A stretch of DNA of 30,212 nucleotides from Collinsella sp. (GCA_019414325.1 DXMG01000027.1:1-30212), one strand, 5' to 3'. Shown: positions 22,974 through 30,204, counted from the stretch's first letter. The notes: generated by a model not told the origin, from the sequence alone. Made by a program: numbers and translations.

Positions 22974-24410
22974 TTACGGCAGGGGGATAAGACCCGAAAC
23001 CGCAGTGAATGCCATGCAGATAACGCTTACGACCAGGAAGAATTTCCAAGCGACCTTCCACCACTGGCCAAGCGGAATCTTACAGACGCCAAGACCGGCA
23101 ACGAGCATCGCGCTTGTTGGCGAAATGAGAGACATGGCCGCGCTGCCCATGGAAAGACCAGTAACTGCAGCCTCGGGGTTTAAGCCCATCAGCTCAACAA
23201 GCGGGCCGAAAATGGGAATCGTAAGGGCAGCGATGCCCGAGGAGCTCGGAACGAGGATCGACAGAAGGTTATCCACGACATAGAGGATGCTCGTAAAGAT
23301 AACGGCTGGAACTCCAGTGAGAGCCGTGGCGAGCGTATTGAGAATCGTATCGATGATGAGGCCGTCATTGGCGATTACGAGGATTCCGCGGGCAAGTCCA
23401 ACAACGATGGCAGAGAACGCGAAGTCTGCAATTCCCTTAACGAACTCGCCGGCGATTTCCTTCTCATTCATCCCGGAAACAACACCCGAAAGAAGGGCCA
23501 TGGCCAAGAAAATCGCAGAGATTTCGTTCATGTACCAGCCCTGGGCCACCAGACCCCAAATGATAGCGCCAAGTCCAAGCACGAAAATAACCATGACGGC
23601 TTTTTGCCTAGCGGTGAACTCGCTATCGAGGAGATTCTCGTCCGCGCCAAACTCTTTGCGCTTCTCGATATCATCGTGGAAAGCGGGGGACGCTTCGGGG
23701 TTTTTCTTCACCTTGAGGGCATACATTACAACCCATGCGACGCCAACCGCAGTAAGCACGACAAGGGCGATAGTACGCAGCCAAAGCTGAGGGTTGCCCT
23801 GGATGCCGAGGATGCCCTGAGAAATCAGAACGTTAAACGGATTGACGGTAGATGCGATGTATCCGATACGGGCGCCCACAAACACCGTCATGAACGCCGT
23901 AATTGAGTCGAAGCCCATGGCCATCATGATCGGCATAAGAATCGCAAAGAACGGAAGCGTTTCCTCTGCCATACCAAAGGTGCTGCCACCTAAGGCAAAG
24001 AGCACCATTAGGATCGGGATGATGAGGACGTCCTTGCTCTTGAACTTCTTCACCACTCGAGCAACGCCGCTCGTGATGGCTCCGGTCGCCGTGATGACCT
24101 GGAAGGAACCTCCCACGATCAAAATGAACGCAACGACCTCGACCGCTTGCTGGATACCGATCGCAGGAGCCTCAAGCACTTCGAAGACACCTTGGCGAAG
24201 ATCAACCTCGTTGCCGTCCTCGTCCGTATAGACCTTGTCGATAGGCTCATAGGTGCCCGAAACTGTTACCTCACGGCCGTTAACCTCCTGGCGTTCAAAC
24301 GAACCCGAAGGCACGACCCAGGTCAGAACGGCAAATACGGCCATCAAGACGAGAATGATGGTGTATACGTGCGGAACTCGAAAGGCACGCTTCTTTTCTG
24401 TCTCTGCCAT
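22974..24410 (-). CDS. arcD: YfcC-family carrier, probable arginine/ornithine antiporter
   Basis: A 478-residue membrane protein of the YfcC / C4-dicarboxylate anaerobic carrier-like family, with about 12 hydrophobic segments and a soluble extracytoplasmic-looking loop near 35-80. Hallmarks include GGSTFGMAEETLPFF, VGARIGYIASTVNPFN and VDNLLSILVPSSSGIAAL. In many Gram-positive ADI operons this family supplies the arginine/ornithine exchange in place of classical ArcD. AAGGAGG lies 4 nt before the ATG. It is the first gene of arcDABC and faces the second deiminase across the operator region. Confidence 0.88.
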   Translation of the reverse strand: MAETEKKRAFRVPHVYTIILVLMAVFAVLTWVVPSGSFERQEVNGREVTVSGTYEPIDKVYTDEDGNEVDLRQGVFEVLEAPAIGIQQAVEVVAFILIVGGSFQVITATGAITSGVARVVKKFKSKDVLIIPILMVLFALGGSTFGMAEETLPFFAILMPIMMAMGFDSITAFMTVFVGARIGYIASTVNPFNVLISQGILGIQGNPQLWLRTIALVVLTAVGVAWVVMYALKVKKNPEASPAFHDDIEKRKEFGADENLLDSEFTARQKAVMVIFVLGLGAIIWGLVAQGWYMNEISAIFLAMALLSGVVSGMNEKEIAGEFVKGIADFAFSAIVVGLARGILVIANDGLIIDTILNTLATALTGVPAVIFTSILYVVDNLLSILVPSSSGIAALTIPIFGPLVELMGLNPEAAVTGLSMGSAAMSLISPTSAMLVAGLGVCKIPLGQWWKVAWKFFLVVSVICMAFTAVSGLIPLP

Positions 24411-24528
24411 CTCTCCTCCTTAATTCAGGGGTTTTTCGTTGCCGGCAAAGCCATTGTGTCATCGCGCAAAACACCCTTCCGCCCCATCGCCCGCCAACGA
24501 AAGCCATCGGCCCGTAAACGGCCTTTAG

Positions 24529-24547
24529 ATTGATGTAATTCGTCAAT
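24529..24547. promoter_or_regulatory. Second operator-like site
   Basis: ATTGATGT-AATT-CGTCAAT matches the core of the 29-bp palindrome at 14 of 19 positions, with all outer bases kept. The 30-bp spacing is close to three helical turns, so two dimers could bind on the same face of the DNA. The minus strand also reads TTGACG here (24546-24541), a good -35-like hexamer that the site would cover. Confidence 0.6.
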
Positions 24548-24553
24548 TTACTT

Positions 24554-24582
24554 TGCTAATTGATGTTTAACATCAATTAGCA
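24554..24582. promoter_or_regulatory. 29-bp perfect palindrome, likely operator 1
   Basis: Arms of 14 nt (TGCTAATTGATGTT and its complement AACATCAATTAGCA) flank a single central base. The core ATTGATGT-N4-CATCAAT (24559-24577) recurs as operator 2. Perfect dyad symmetry in a divergent promoter region strongly suggests a dimeric DNA-binding protein; the XRE regulator encoded with the second deiminase is the obvious candidate. Confidence 0.75.
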
Positions 24583-24687
24583 GCTCTGTTCGTGCCATTC
24601 ACCTGTGACAGATATGATGTAAATTGAAACAATCTCGTAATGTGCCACTATGGAAGCAATAAATACTCATCGCCAAAGCGAGGTCAC

Positions 24688-25938
24688 ATGTCCGCATTGC
24701 ATGTTCAAAACGAAATAGGAAAGCTAAAAAGGGTCCTCCTGCACTGTCCCGGCCCCGAAACGTGCAACTACCCCGACGGGCAGTTCAATCGAGTCTTTAC
24801 GCTGCGCCCTTCTAGCAACTCATTTGATCTTGAAAAGGCTCTTAGGGAGCATCATGCTTACTCGGCGATGCTCGAGCACGAAGGAGTAGAGATTCTCTAT
24901 CTTGAAAACCTTCTTACCGAAGCCCTTGATGCGACAGAGCAGGCGCGCCACTCTTTTATCGATAGCTACATTTCAGAATGCGGCGCGCGGGGCATTGAGC
25001 TCGAATCTGCCATTCGCGAGTATCTTGAGTGCATCGAAGGCTCCCGTGCCCTGGCTCAAGCAGCGGTCAATGGCATCCGCTACTCCCAGGTCTTCGATAC
25101 GGATAAGGAGGTATTCAGCCTCGCAAAACTGACGGGAGATGCATACTCGCCCGACGACCTTCTCGTAAGCCCCCTTAACACCATGTGGTTCACTCGCGAT
25201 CCGGCGAGCGTCATCGGCGAAGGCGTCACGCTCAACCATATGTACTGGCCAGAGCGCAACCGTGAGGTTATCGCCTATAAAACGATTTTTACGTATCACC
25301 CGGATTTCTGCGAGACTCCCCAGTTCTTCAAGCATGAATCGACTTTCCACATTGAAGGCGGCGACCTGCACAACCTCAACAGCGAAAACGTAGCCGTTGG
25401 AATCTCCCAGCGAACCGAACCGGCGGCGATAGACACCCTGGCAAATAACTTGCTCTGGGATGAGAACTCGACTATTGAGTCCGTATGGGCCATTCAGGTC
25501 CCCTACGATGACCTCTGCATTCATCTCGACACATATTTCACTCGCGTTGGCTACGAGACATTCCTCGTTGCCCGTGAACTTCTCGACCAAGCGCGGATCT
25601 ACCGCATCACACGGGGCAGATCGGAAAGGACAACCCGGGCGAGCCATGTCGAAGGCGGACTGAAAGAAGCGTTGAGATTGGCCCTGGGCTCAAATTCGCT
25701 GCAATTTATCCCTTGCGGTGGCTCAAATCCCGGAGCGGCAGAGGTCGAAAGGTCCAACAATGCCACAAGCACCCTTTGTTTGGAGCCCGGCAAGGTCTGC
25801 GTTTACGAAGAAAACGCCGAAACCAACAAAGCGCTGGAGCAGGCAGGTATTGAACTTGTCCCCATCTCTATCTTCGAGCTGACAAACGGCTTTGGCGGTC
25901 CCAACTGCCTCTGCCTTCCCCTCGTCCGCGCTTCATAA
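24688..25938 (+). CDS. Divergent arginine deiminase homologue with altered gating residue
   Basis: A 416-residue guanidino-group-modifying enzyme homologue, same length and fold as ArcA. Kept: D171 (FTRDP), E223 (HIEGGD), H279 and D281 (IHLDT), R242 (ISQRT) and C407 as nucleophile. Changed: the ArcA motif RGRGGPRC reads NGFGGPNC, so the substrate-gating Arg is F402 and the residue before the Cys is N406. It may be a slow or differently specific deiminase or a sensor. The ATG at 24688 has GAGG 4 nt upstream; sixteen upstream codons overlap the leader and lack a ribosome site. One base separates its stop from the next start, so it forms an operon with the XRE regulator. Confidence 0.85.
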   Translation: MSALHVQNEIGKLKRVLLHCPGPETCNYPDGQFNRVFTLRPSSNSFDLEKALREHHAYSAMLEHEGVEILYLENLLTEALDATEQARHSFIDSYISECGARGIELESAIREYLECIEGSRALAQAAVNGIRYSQVFDTDKEVFSLAKLTGDAYSPDDLLVSPLNTMWFTRDPASVIGEGVTLNHMYWPERNREVIAYKTIFTYHPDFCETPQFFKHESTFHIEGGDLHNLNSENVAVGISQRTEPAAIDTLANNLLWDENSTIESVWAIQVPYDDLCIHLDTYFTRVGYETFLVARELLDQARIYRITRGRSERTTRASHVEGGLKEALRLALGSNSLQFIPCGGSNPGAAEVERSNNATSTLCLEPGKVCVYEENAETNKALEQAGIELVPISIFELTNGFGGPNCLCLPLVRAS

Positions 25939-25939
25939 C

Positions 25940-26590
25940 ATGGGAACGGGTCAAAACATAAAGGCGCTTCGCAAGCGCGACCAGCTAACGCAGGAGGAGT
26001 TCGCAGCACTCATCGGCGTCTCCAAAGAAACGGTATGCCGCTGGGAAAAGGACCGCTATGCAATCCGCCGCTCAACGTTGCTCAAGATAGTATCGAAATT
26101 TAACCTGCAGCTCGATGACCTCACATCTGAAACCGCAGGGCTAGCCGCAAGGCTCGACCACGAGGAGCGGAAGGGGGAATCCAGAGAAGTTATTACTGAT
26201 TCCCTTTGCGATGTATTTAAAATCCAGATGAATGGAGGCAGAACGGGACTTAAACAAACCGGAACAACCGCGCTTCCCTCATCCGTATTCAAGAAACATC
26301 GCGGGTGCTTCTTTGTTCAAATGGACACGTCCGCCATGTCCAAATGCTATCCGATTGGATCTCATCTCCTCGTGGATCCCAGTCTGAAACCCTGGAACGG
26401 ATGCTCCGTCCTCGCTTTGGCCGATAATTCGAGAATCGTCATACGGCGTTATAGCACCGGCACAAACACCGTGATGCTCTCATCCCACTCATATCGCACA
26501 TCGGAACCGGATATTGTGCTGGACAAACGCCGAATTAGGATTCTGGGAGTCATCGTTTGGTTCCAGGCATCTCATGATCTGAGCATCTAA
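25940..26590 (+). CDS. XRE-family regulator with S24-like C-terminal domain
   Basis: A 216-residue repressor-like protein. Residues 6-60 are an HTH_3 domain (TQEEFAALIGVSKETVCRWE). Residues about 118-210 resemble the LexA/cI S24 domain. Aligned by eye, the catalytic Ser position is A132 (SAMSKCYPIG against the usual SMxPxxxxG) and the Lys is R169 (IVIRR against VxVKR), so self-cleavage is unlikely; the domain may instead dimerise or bind a ligand. The start codon lies one base after the deiminase stop and has no ribosome site, so translation must be coupled. It is the best candidate to bind the palindromes at 24529-24582. Confidence 0.82.
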   Translation: MGTGQNIKALRKRDQLTQEEFAALIGVSKETVCRWEKDRYAIRRSTLLKIVSKFNLQLDDLTSETAGLAARLDHEERKGESREVITDSLCDVFKIQMNGGRTGLKQTGTTALPSSVFKKHRGCFFVQMDTSAMSKCYPIGSHLLVDPSLKPWNGCSVLALADNSRIVIRRYSTGTNTVMLSSHSYRTSEPDIVLDKRRIRILGVIVWFQASHDLSI

Positions 26591-26604
26591 TTGGATCGGA
26601 TCTT

Positions 26605-26671
26605 GTCATTGGGGACAGACTTAAATGAGTAGTCATTGGGCGACCACTCATTTAAGTCTGTCCCCAATGAC
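26605..26671. repeat. REP-like element with 26-bp perfect arms (copy C)
   Basis: GTCATTGGGGACAGACTTAA and six more bases (26605-26630) are exactly complementary to 26646-26671 around a 15-nt loop. The left arm is the same 26-mer as 19351-19376 and nearly the same as 13238-13262. The element lies between the convergent regulator and carbamate kinase genes. With no T-run after it, it is not a classical terminator, but as RNA it would fold very stably. Confidence 0.85.
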
Positions 26672-26706
26672 CACCGCTCTTGTTTACCCCCTACACACAT
26701 CTCAAA

Positions 26707-26743
26707 CAGCAAAAGCCCCGCAGTCGGAGCGGACTGCGGGGCT
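26707..26743 (-). terminator. Terminator of the second carbamate kinase gene
   Basis: A 12-bp stem (26732-26743 with 26714-26725) with a 6-nt loop is followed on the minus strand by TTTGCTG. It is the counterpart of the terminator after copy 1, and its stem is two pairs longer because of one base change. Confidence 0.8.
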
Positions 26744-27771
26744 CATGAAGAGAGGCTAGTTTGTGGGCGTCTTGCCTGGCGCCCACGGGAGAGGCAACGG
26801 AGTAGGGGCTACTCGTGGATGCGGGTGCCGGAGAGGCCGGCCATGGTCTCGGCGGCCTTGTCCAGGGCGCCGATGATGCAGGTGCGGCCCTTGCGGGAGC
26901 GGGCGAACTTGATGGCGGCGCGGACCTTGGGCTCCATGGAACCCTTGCCGAACTGGCCCTCGTCGGCCAGGCGCTCGGCCTCGTCGGCGGTGAGGTCCTC
27001 GAGCTCCTCCTGGTTGGGCTTGCCAAAGTTGATGGCGACATGCTCGACGGCGGTCAGCAGGAACAGAACGTCGGCGTCGCAGTCCTCGGCCAGCAGCTCG
27101 CCGCCCAGGTCCTTGTCGATGACGGCGGGAACGCCCTTGTAGCAGCCCTTGTTCTCGTAGTCGCGGACGACGGGGATGCCGCCGCCACCGCAGGCGATGA
27201 CGATGAACTCGTTGTCGAGCAGGTTGAGGATGGAGTCGGCCTCGACGATCTTCTTGGGATCGGGGGAGGCGACGACGCGACGCCAGCCGCGGCCGGAATC
27301 CTCGACGAAGACCTTGGAGGGATCCTCGGCCATGAACTCCTTGGCCTGCTCCTCGGTGTAGAAGGGGCCGATCGGCTTGGTCGGGTTCTTGAACGCGGGA
27401 TCATCCGGGTCGCACTCGATCTGGGTGACGACGGTGGCGGCGTGCCAGCGCTTGTAGCGCTTGTGCATCTCGCGGCCGATGCCCTGCTGCAGGTGGTAGC
27501 CGATGTAGCCCTGGGACATGGCGCCGCACTCGGGCAGCGGCATCTCGGGGGTGCCGATGGCGTCGTGGGCGGCGGCGAAGGCGTTCTGGATCATGCCGAC
27601 CTGCGGGCCGTTGCCGTGGGTGATGATGATCTCGTTGCCCTGCTCGATGAGGCCGAGGAGGGCGTGGGCGGTGTTGCTCACGGCCTCGATCTGCTCGACG
27701 GGGTTGTTGCCGAGGGCGTTGCCGCCAAGGGCGACGACGATGCGGTCGGGCTTGCCAAGAGGCTTAGACAT
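26708..27771 (-). repeat. Long direct repeat containing arcC, copy 2
   Basis: The counterpart of 19506-20569. Similarity starts 37 nt after REP copy C and stops at the start codon; the leader regions are unrelated. With copy 1 it brackets 7.2 kb that hold arcB, arcA, arcD, the second deiminase and the XRE regulator. Confidence 0.85.
26809..27771 (-). CDS. arcC: Carbamate kinase, copy 2 (stand-alone)
   Basis: A 320-residue carbamate kinase, identical to copy 1 except Leu at residue 5. It carries the same GGNAL, HGNGPQVG and CGGGGIPV motifs and should be fully active. Unlike copy 1 it has its own AT-rich leader and a good ribosome site (AAAGGA 8 nt before the ATG at 27771), and no other arc gene upstream, so it can be expressed apart from arcDABC. 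Twelve upstream in-frame codons are not credible as coding. It converges with the XRE regulator gene. Confidence 0.95.
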   Translation of the reverse strand: MSKPLGKPDRIVVALGGNALGNNPVEQIEAVSNTAHALLGLIEQGNEIIITHGNGPQVGMIQNAFAAAHDAIGTPEMPLPECGAMSQGYIGYHLQQGIGREMHKRYKRWHAATVVTQIECDPDDPAFKNPTKPIGPFYTEEQAKEFMAEDPSKVFVEDSGRGWRRVVASPDPKKIVEADSILNLLDNEFIVIACGGGGIPVVRDYENKGCYKGVPAVIDKDLGGELLAEDCDADVLFLLTAVEHVAINFGKPNQEELEDLTADEAERLADEGQFGKGSMEPKVRAAIKFARSRKGRTCIIGALDKAAETMAGLSGTRIHE

Positions 27772-28206
27772 TGCTGGAATCCTTTCTGTAAAAGGCCTAC
27801 AACCCATTAATAACCCGCGTCCGTGCGATACGCGAGTTTATTAAGGTTTATATTCTCTTTATCGCTCATTTTATTCATTTTGAAAACAGTTGAACGGTGA
27901 ACGGTCGTTTTTACCCGCTCAGCGTAAGGAATCCCAGCTCACGCATGTTTACGTCATCTACGTGCGACTTTATTTAATTAGAGCAGAGATTAGGCTGGAT
28001 TATGCAAACTATATCTTTGCTAAACACATAACGGACACTGCAATTATTTACTCGCACTATACGAGATTCTATGCACTTGCAAGACAAGTATGCACCCCTG
28101 CAATAACACGGGGCTTTTCATCCAACAAAAGGGATAGCCAATCGCGCTTCACTTTGCGGCAAGCGACTGTGAGTTTGCAGTATAGAACTTTACCGTCGGG
28201 TATTGC
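27772..28206. other. AT-rich intergenic region upstream of arcC copy 2
   Basis: This stretch is much richer in A and T than its surroundings. It must carry the arcC copy 2 promoter: the minus strand near 27845-27885 reads TATAAA after AT-rich sequence, but no clear -35 box. A weak hairpin with CCCC/GGGG arms and CTTTT lies near 28095-28117 (plus strand). The short open frames here have poor codon use and no recognised domain, so I did not call them. The composition suggests acquired DNA or a long regulatory region. Confidence 0.4.
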
Positions 28207-28386
28207 ATGAACGCCGTCGACGCCCTCTCGCTCCTGCGCGCCCAGGCAATCGAGAACATCAGCGGCGTCCCCAGTCTTTTTGCATGGCACCGCGCCGGCT
28301 CGATGGCTCTGGGACCTAAGCGAATCTTTGCTATCCTCCAATTTTTGTACGATTTGGGTCAAATCTATTTGCCAATTTTTGTATGA
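28207..28386 (+). pseudogene. Short 59-codon frame, possible truncated gene remnant
   Basis: An open frame whose first 38 codons have the high GC third-position pattern of genuine genes in this genome (MNAVDALSLLRAQAIENI...), while the last 20 codons run into the 34-nt tandem repeat and end at TGA. No ribosome site of note precedes the ATG. It could be the 5' end of a gene cut off by the repeat/ATPase module, or a small protein gene. I do not recognise the family. Confidence 0.3.
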
Positions 28387-28426
28387 TTAGGGGCAAATCT
28401 ATTTGCCAATTTTTGTCATTGAGGGG
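28338..28426 (+). repeat. 34-nt tandem repeat upstream of the DUF4143 ATPase
   Basis: Units start at 28338 and 28372 (34 nt each, differing at about five positions) and a partial third (21 nt) at 28406, which runs up to the ribosome site. Each begins CCAATTTTTGT and the full units end CAAATCTATTTG. A degenerate half-unit may precede them at 28321-28337. The position directly before the start codon suggests an operator array or RNA-level control of the ATPase gene. Confidence 0.8.
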
Positions 28427-28430
28427 TTTT

Positions 28431-29792
28431 ATGCTACGCCGTAAGGTCACTGACAGGCTTTTGAGCTGGAAGAACAACTCCAATAAAGCGTTGCTTGTTA
28501 CCGGTGCGCGTCAGATTGGCAAGAGCTATGCGATTCGCGCGTTTGGAAAGAGCAACTACGCTTCGTATTATGAGGTCAATCTGCTACTTGATGCCGAGGC
28601 AAGAGACGTACTTGTTGGCGCTAAGAACTCCATTGACTTCATCAACCGTGTGGCCCTTCTTGCGGATGCACCGCTTGTTGAGGGAGATACGCTTATCTTT
28701 GTCGATGAGATTCAGGAGTATCCGCAGATCGTTACACTTATGAAGGCGCTGGTCGAGGACGGACGCTTTAGCTATGTCTTCTCGGGGTCTATGCTTGGGA
28801 CTGAGTTTAAGGGGATCTCTTCTTTCCCGGTGGGGTATGTCGAGCACATTGTTATGCGGCCAATGGATTTTGAAGAGTTTTGTTGGGCAAACAGCATCAG
28901 CGAGAATGTGCTTGCAGACATCCGCAGCTGCCTTGTCGAGAGGCGTCCCGTCGAAAATTTTATTCATGAGGCGATGCTCAAAAACTTTAGAGCTTATATC
29001 GTTTGCGGCGGCATGCCGGAGGTCGTTCAGAACTATATCGATTCGGGCTATTCGCTCGTGAGAACGCGTGAGCTTCAAATTCAGCTAGTCGATCAGTACA
29101 AAAGCGATATCTCTAAATATGCATCGACTCGAGCGTTTAACGTTCGCTCCATTTTCGAGCAAATTCCCGTTCAGCTTGAGGCGGAGTCCCATCGCTTTAT
29201 CGTCTCGTCTCTAGGCGAGGGAGCTCGTCTTCAAAAATACGAGCAAGATTTCCTATGGCTGGTGAACGCAGGCGTTGGATTGATGGTCCCCCAGGTGACG
29301 GAGGCACGAAGTCCTCTCAAGAGGACGGAGAAAACGACGGCCTTTAAACTATACGAGTCCGATACAGGTATGCTCGCATCGCGGTATCCCGGCAGCACGG
29401 CACGCGCCGTCTACCTTGACATGAAAACCCCCAACCTCGGCGGCCTCTATGAGAACGTGGTCGCACAGGAACTCGTTGCCCTCGGAGCAGATACGTGGTA
29501 CTACCAAACGCGTGAGGTCGGTGAAGTCGACTTTGTAATCGAAGGTGCCCGCGGGCATGTTGTCCCAATCGAAGTCAAATCGGGCAAGAAAGTTCGAGCA
29601 CATGCAGCCCTCGACCGTTTGATGAGTGTGGGCGAGTACAAAATTCCCGAGGCCGTTGTGCTGAGCCACGAAAACCTTTGCAAAGAGGGCAAGATCCTTT
29701 ACGTTCCAATCTATATGACATTCTGTCTCGATGAGTTTATGGAAAAGGACGACCCCAACAACGATTTCTCGTTTGCACCCATATCTCTCTAG
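28431..29792 (+). CDS. AAA_14/DUF4143 ATP-binding protein
   Basis: A 453-residue P-loop protein. Walker A is GARQIGKS (25-32), Walker B is TLIFVDEIQ (87-95), and VFSGSMLG near 117 is the sensor region of the AAA_14 family. The C-terminal DUF4143 part ends with a PD-(D/E)xK-like core: D367 in GEVDFVI and E381/K383 in IEVKSGK, suggesting a nuclease-type fold. Function is not established; such genes are abundant, often repeated and patchily spread in gut Actinobacteria and Bacteroidota, and defence or mobile-element roles have been suggested. The ATG at 28431 has GAGGGG 4 nt upstream; sixteen earlier codons lie in the tandem repeat. Codon use is less GC-rich than the neighbours, consistent with transfer. 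Confidence 0.85.
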   Translation: MLRRKVTDRLLSWKNNSNKALLVTGARQIGKSYAIRAFGKSNYASYYEVNLLLDAEARDVLVGAKNSIDFINRVALLADAPLVEGDTLIFVDEIQEYPQIVTLMKALVEDGRFSYVFSGSMLGTEFKGISSFPVGYVEHIVMRPMDFEEFCWANSISENVLADIRSCLVERRPVENFIHEAMLKNFRAYIVCGGMPEVVQNYIDSGYSLVRTRELQIQLVDQYKSDISKYASTRAFNVRSIFEQIPVQLEAESHRFIVSSLGEGARLQKYEQDFLWLVNAGVGLMVPQVTEARSPLKRTEKTTAFKLYESDTGMLASRYPGSTARAVYLDMKTPNLGGLYENVVAQELVALGADTWYYQTREVGEVDFVIEGARGHVVPIEVKSGKKVRAHAALDRLMSVGEYKIPEAVVLSHENLCKEGKILYVPIYMTFCLDEFMEKDDPNNDFSFAPISL

Positions 29793-29818
29793 GTCATCTG
29801 AGTCCGCAAGCCAGCCCC

Positions 29819-30030
29819 CACGCCCAAAGTACTGCGCCTTTCGCGCCAAAGGCGCGAAACAGCAAGGGGATAGAAGGCAGCGACAACCAACTCCCCCACT
29901 ATGCCCAAAGTGCTGCGATGTTTCGCGCAAAGCGCGAAACAGCACTGGGGCAGCAGAAGGCCACAATCAGCTAGCCCTCCATGCCCAAAGTGGCGCGTGG
30001 TTTCGCGGCCACGCCGCGAAACAGCGACCG
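29819..30030 (+). repeat. Array of three ~80-nt hairpin repeats
   Basis: Units start with (A)TGCCCAAAGT at 29821, 29901 and 29981. Each holds a hairpin bounded by TTTCGCG and CGCGAAA and then CAGC: 29839-29859 (9-bp arms), 29921-29939 (8-bp arms), 30001-30021 (9-bp arms), all with 3-nt loops. The inner stem bases differ between units but stay paired. The array begins about 30 nt after the ATPase stop codon. No gene is present. Confidence 0.8.
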
Positions 30031-30164
30031 GGACAAGGCACCCCCACAGCCACGTCCTTCATTCAGCCCCACAATCCGAGGACGTAGTCGTAGCAGGATC
30101 TGAGGGCTAACCTTCGCGGACACTCCGCAGGACGAAAGAACCCCCGCCGCACGTAGTGTGAACT

Positions 30165-30204
30165 GCCTCCCATTTCTTGGACACAAGAAATGGGAGGCTT
30201 TTTT
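30165..30204 (+). terminator. Terminator-like hairpin at the right edge
   Basis: A perfect 14-bp stem (30165-30178 with 30185-30198), 6-nt loop, then TTTTTT. As a terminator it would block transcription from the left. The 3' arm contains GGGAGG, the ribosome site of the ATG at 30205. Confidence 0.75.

Larger units (their letters stand above)
24411..24687. promoter_or_regulatory. Shared divergent promoter region of arcDABC and the second deiminase
   Basis: This AT-rich stretch separates the two arginine transcripts. It contains a pair of 19-bp operator-like sites (24529-24547 and 24559-24577) 30 bp apart. On the plus strand TATGAT at 24613-24618 is a good -10 box for the second deiminase gene, with a weak TTCGTG 18 bp upstream. 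TGATGT at 24615-24620 repeats the operator half-site over this -10 box. A promoter for arcD was not clearly identified; it is expected near or within the operators. Confidence 0.6.

Noticed and set aside
24554..24582. ArgR box
   Set aside because: The ATTGATGT-N4-CATCAAT core does not fit the ArgR consensus sequences I know, and no argR gene is in the window.
26815..27810. 331-codon plus-strand frame over arcC copy 2 (and its twin at 19613-20596)
   Set aside because: Antisense shadows of carbamate kinase. They are similar to each other only because the genes are repeats.
27890..28210. 106-codon plus-strand frame in the AT-rich region
   Set aside because: No ribosome site, no domain, codon use unlike the genome. 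Treated as intergenic.
28069..28362. 97-codon minus-strand frame
   Set aside because: Opposes the small GC-rich frame at 28207 and the tandem repeat; no ribosome site or domain.
28338..28426. CRISPR or phage iterons
   Set aside because: The 34-nt units are contiguous without spacers and there is no replication gene nearby.
29819..30030. CRISPR array
   Set aside because: Units are ~80 nt, only three, with hairpins inside and no equal-length unique spacers; no cas genes.
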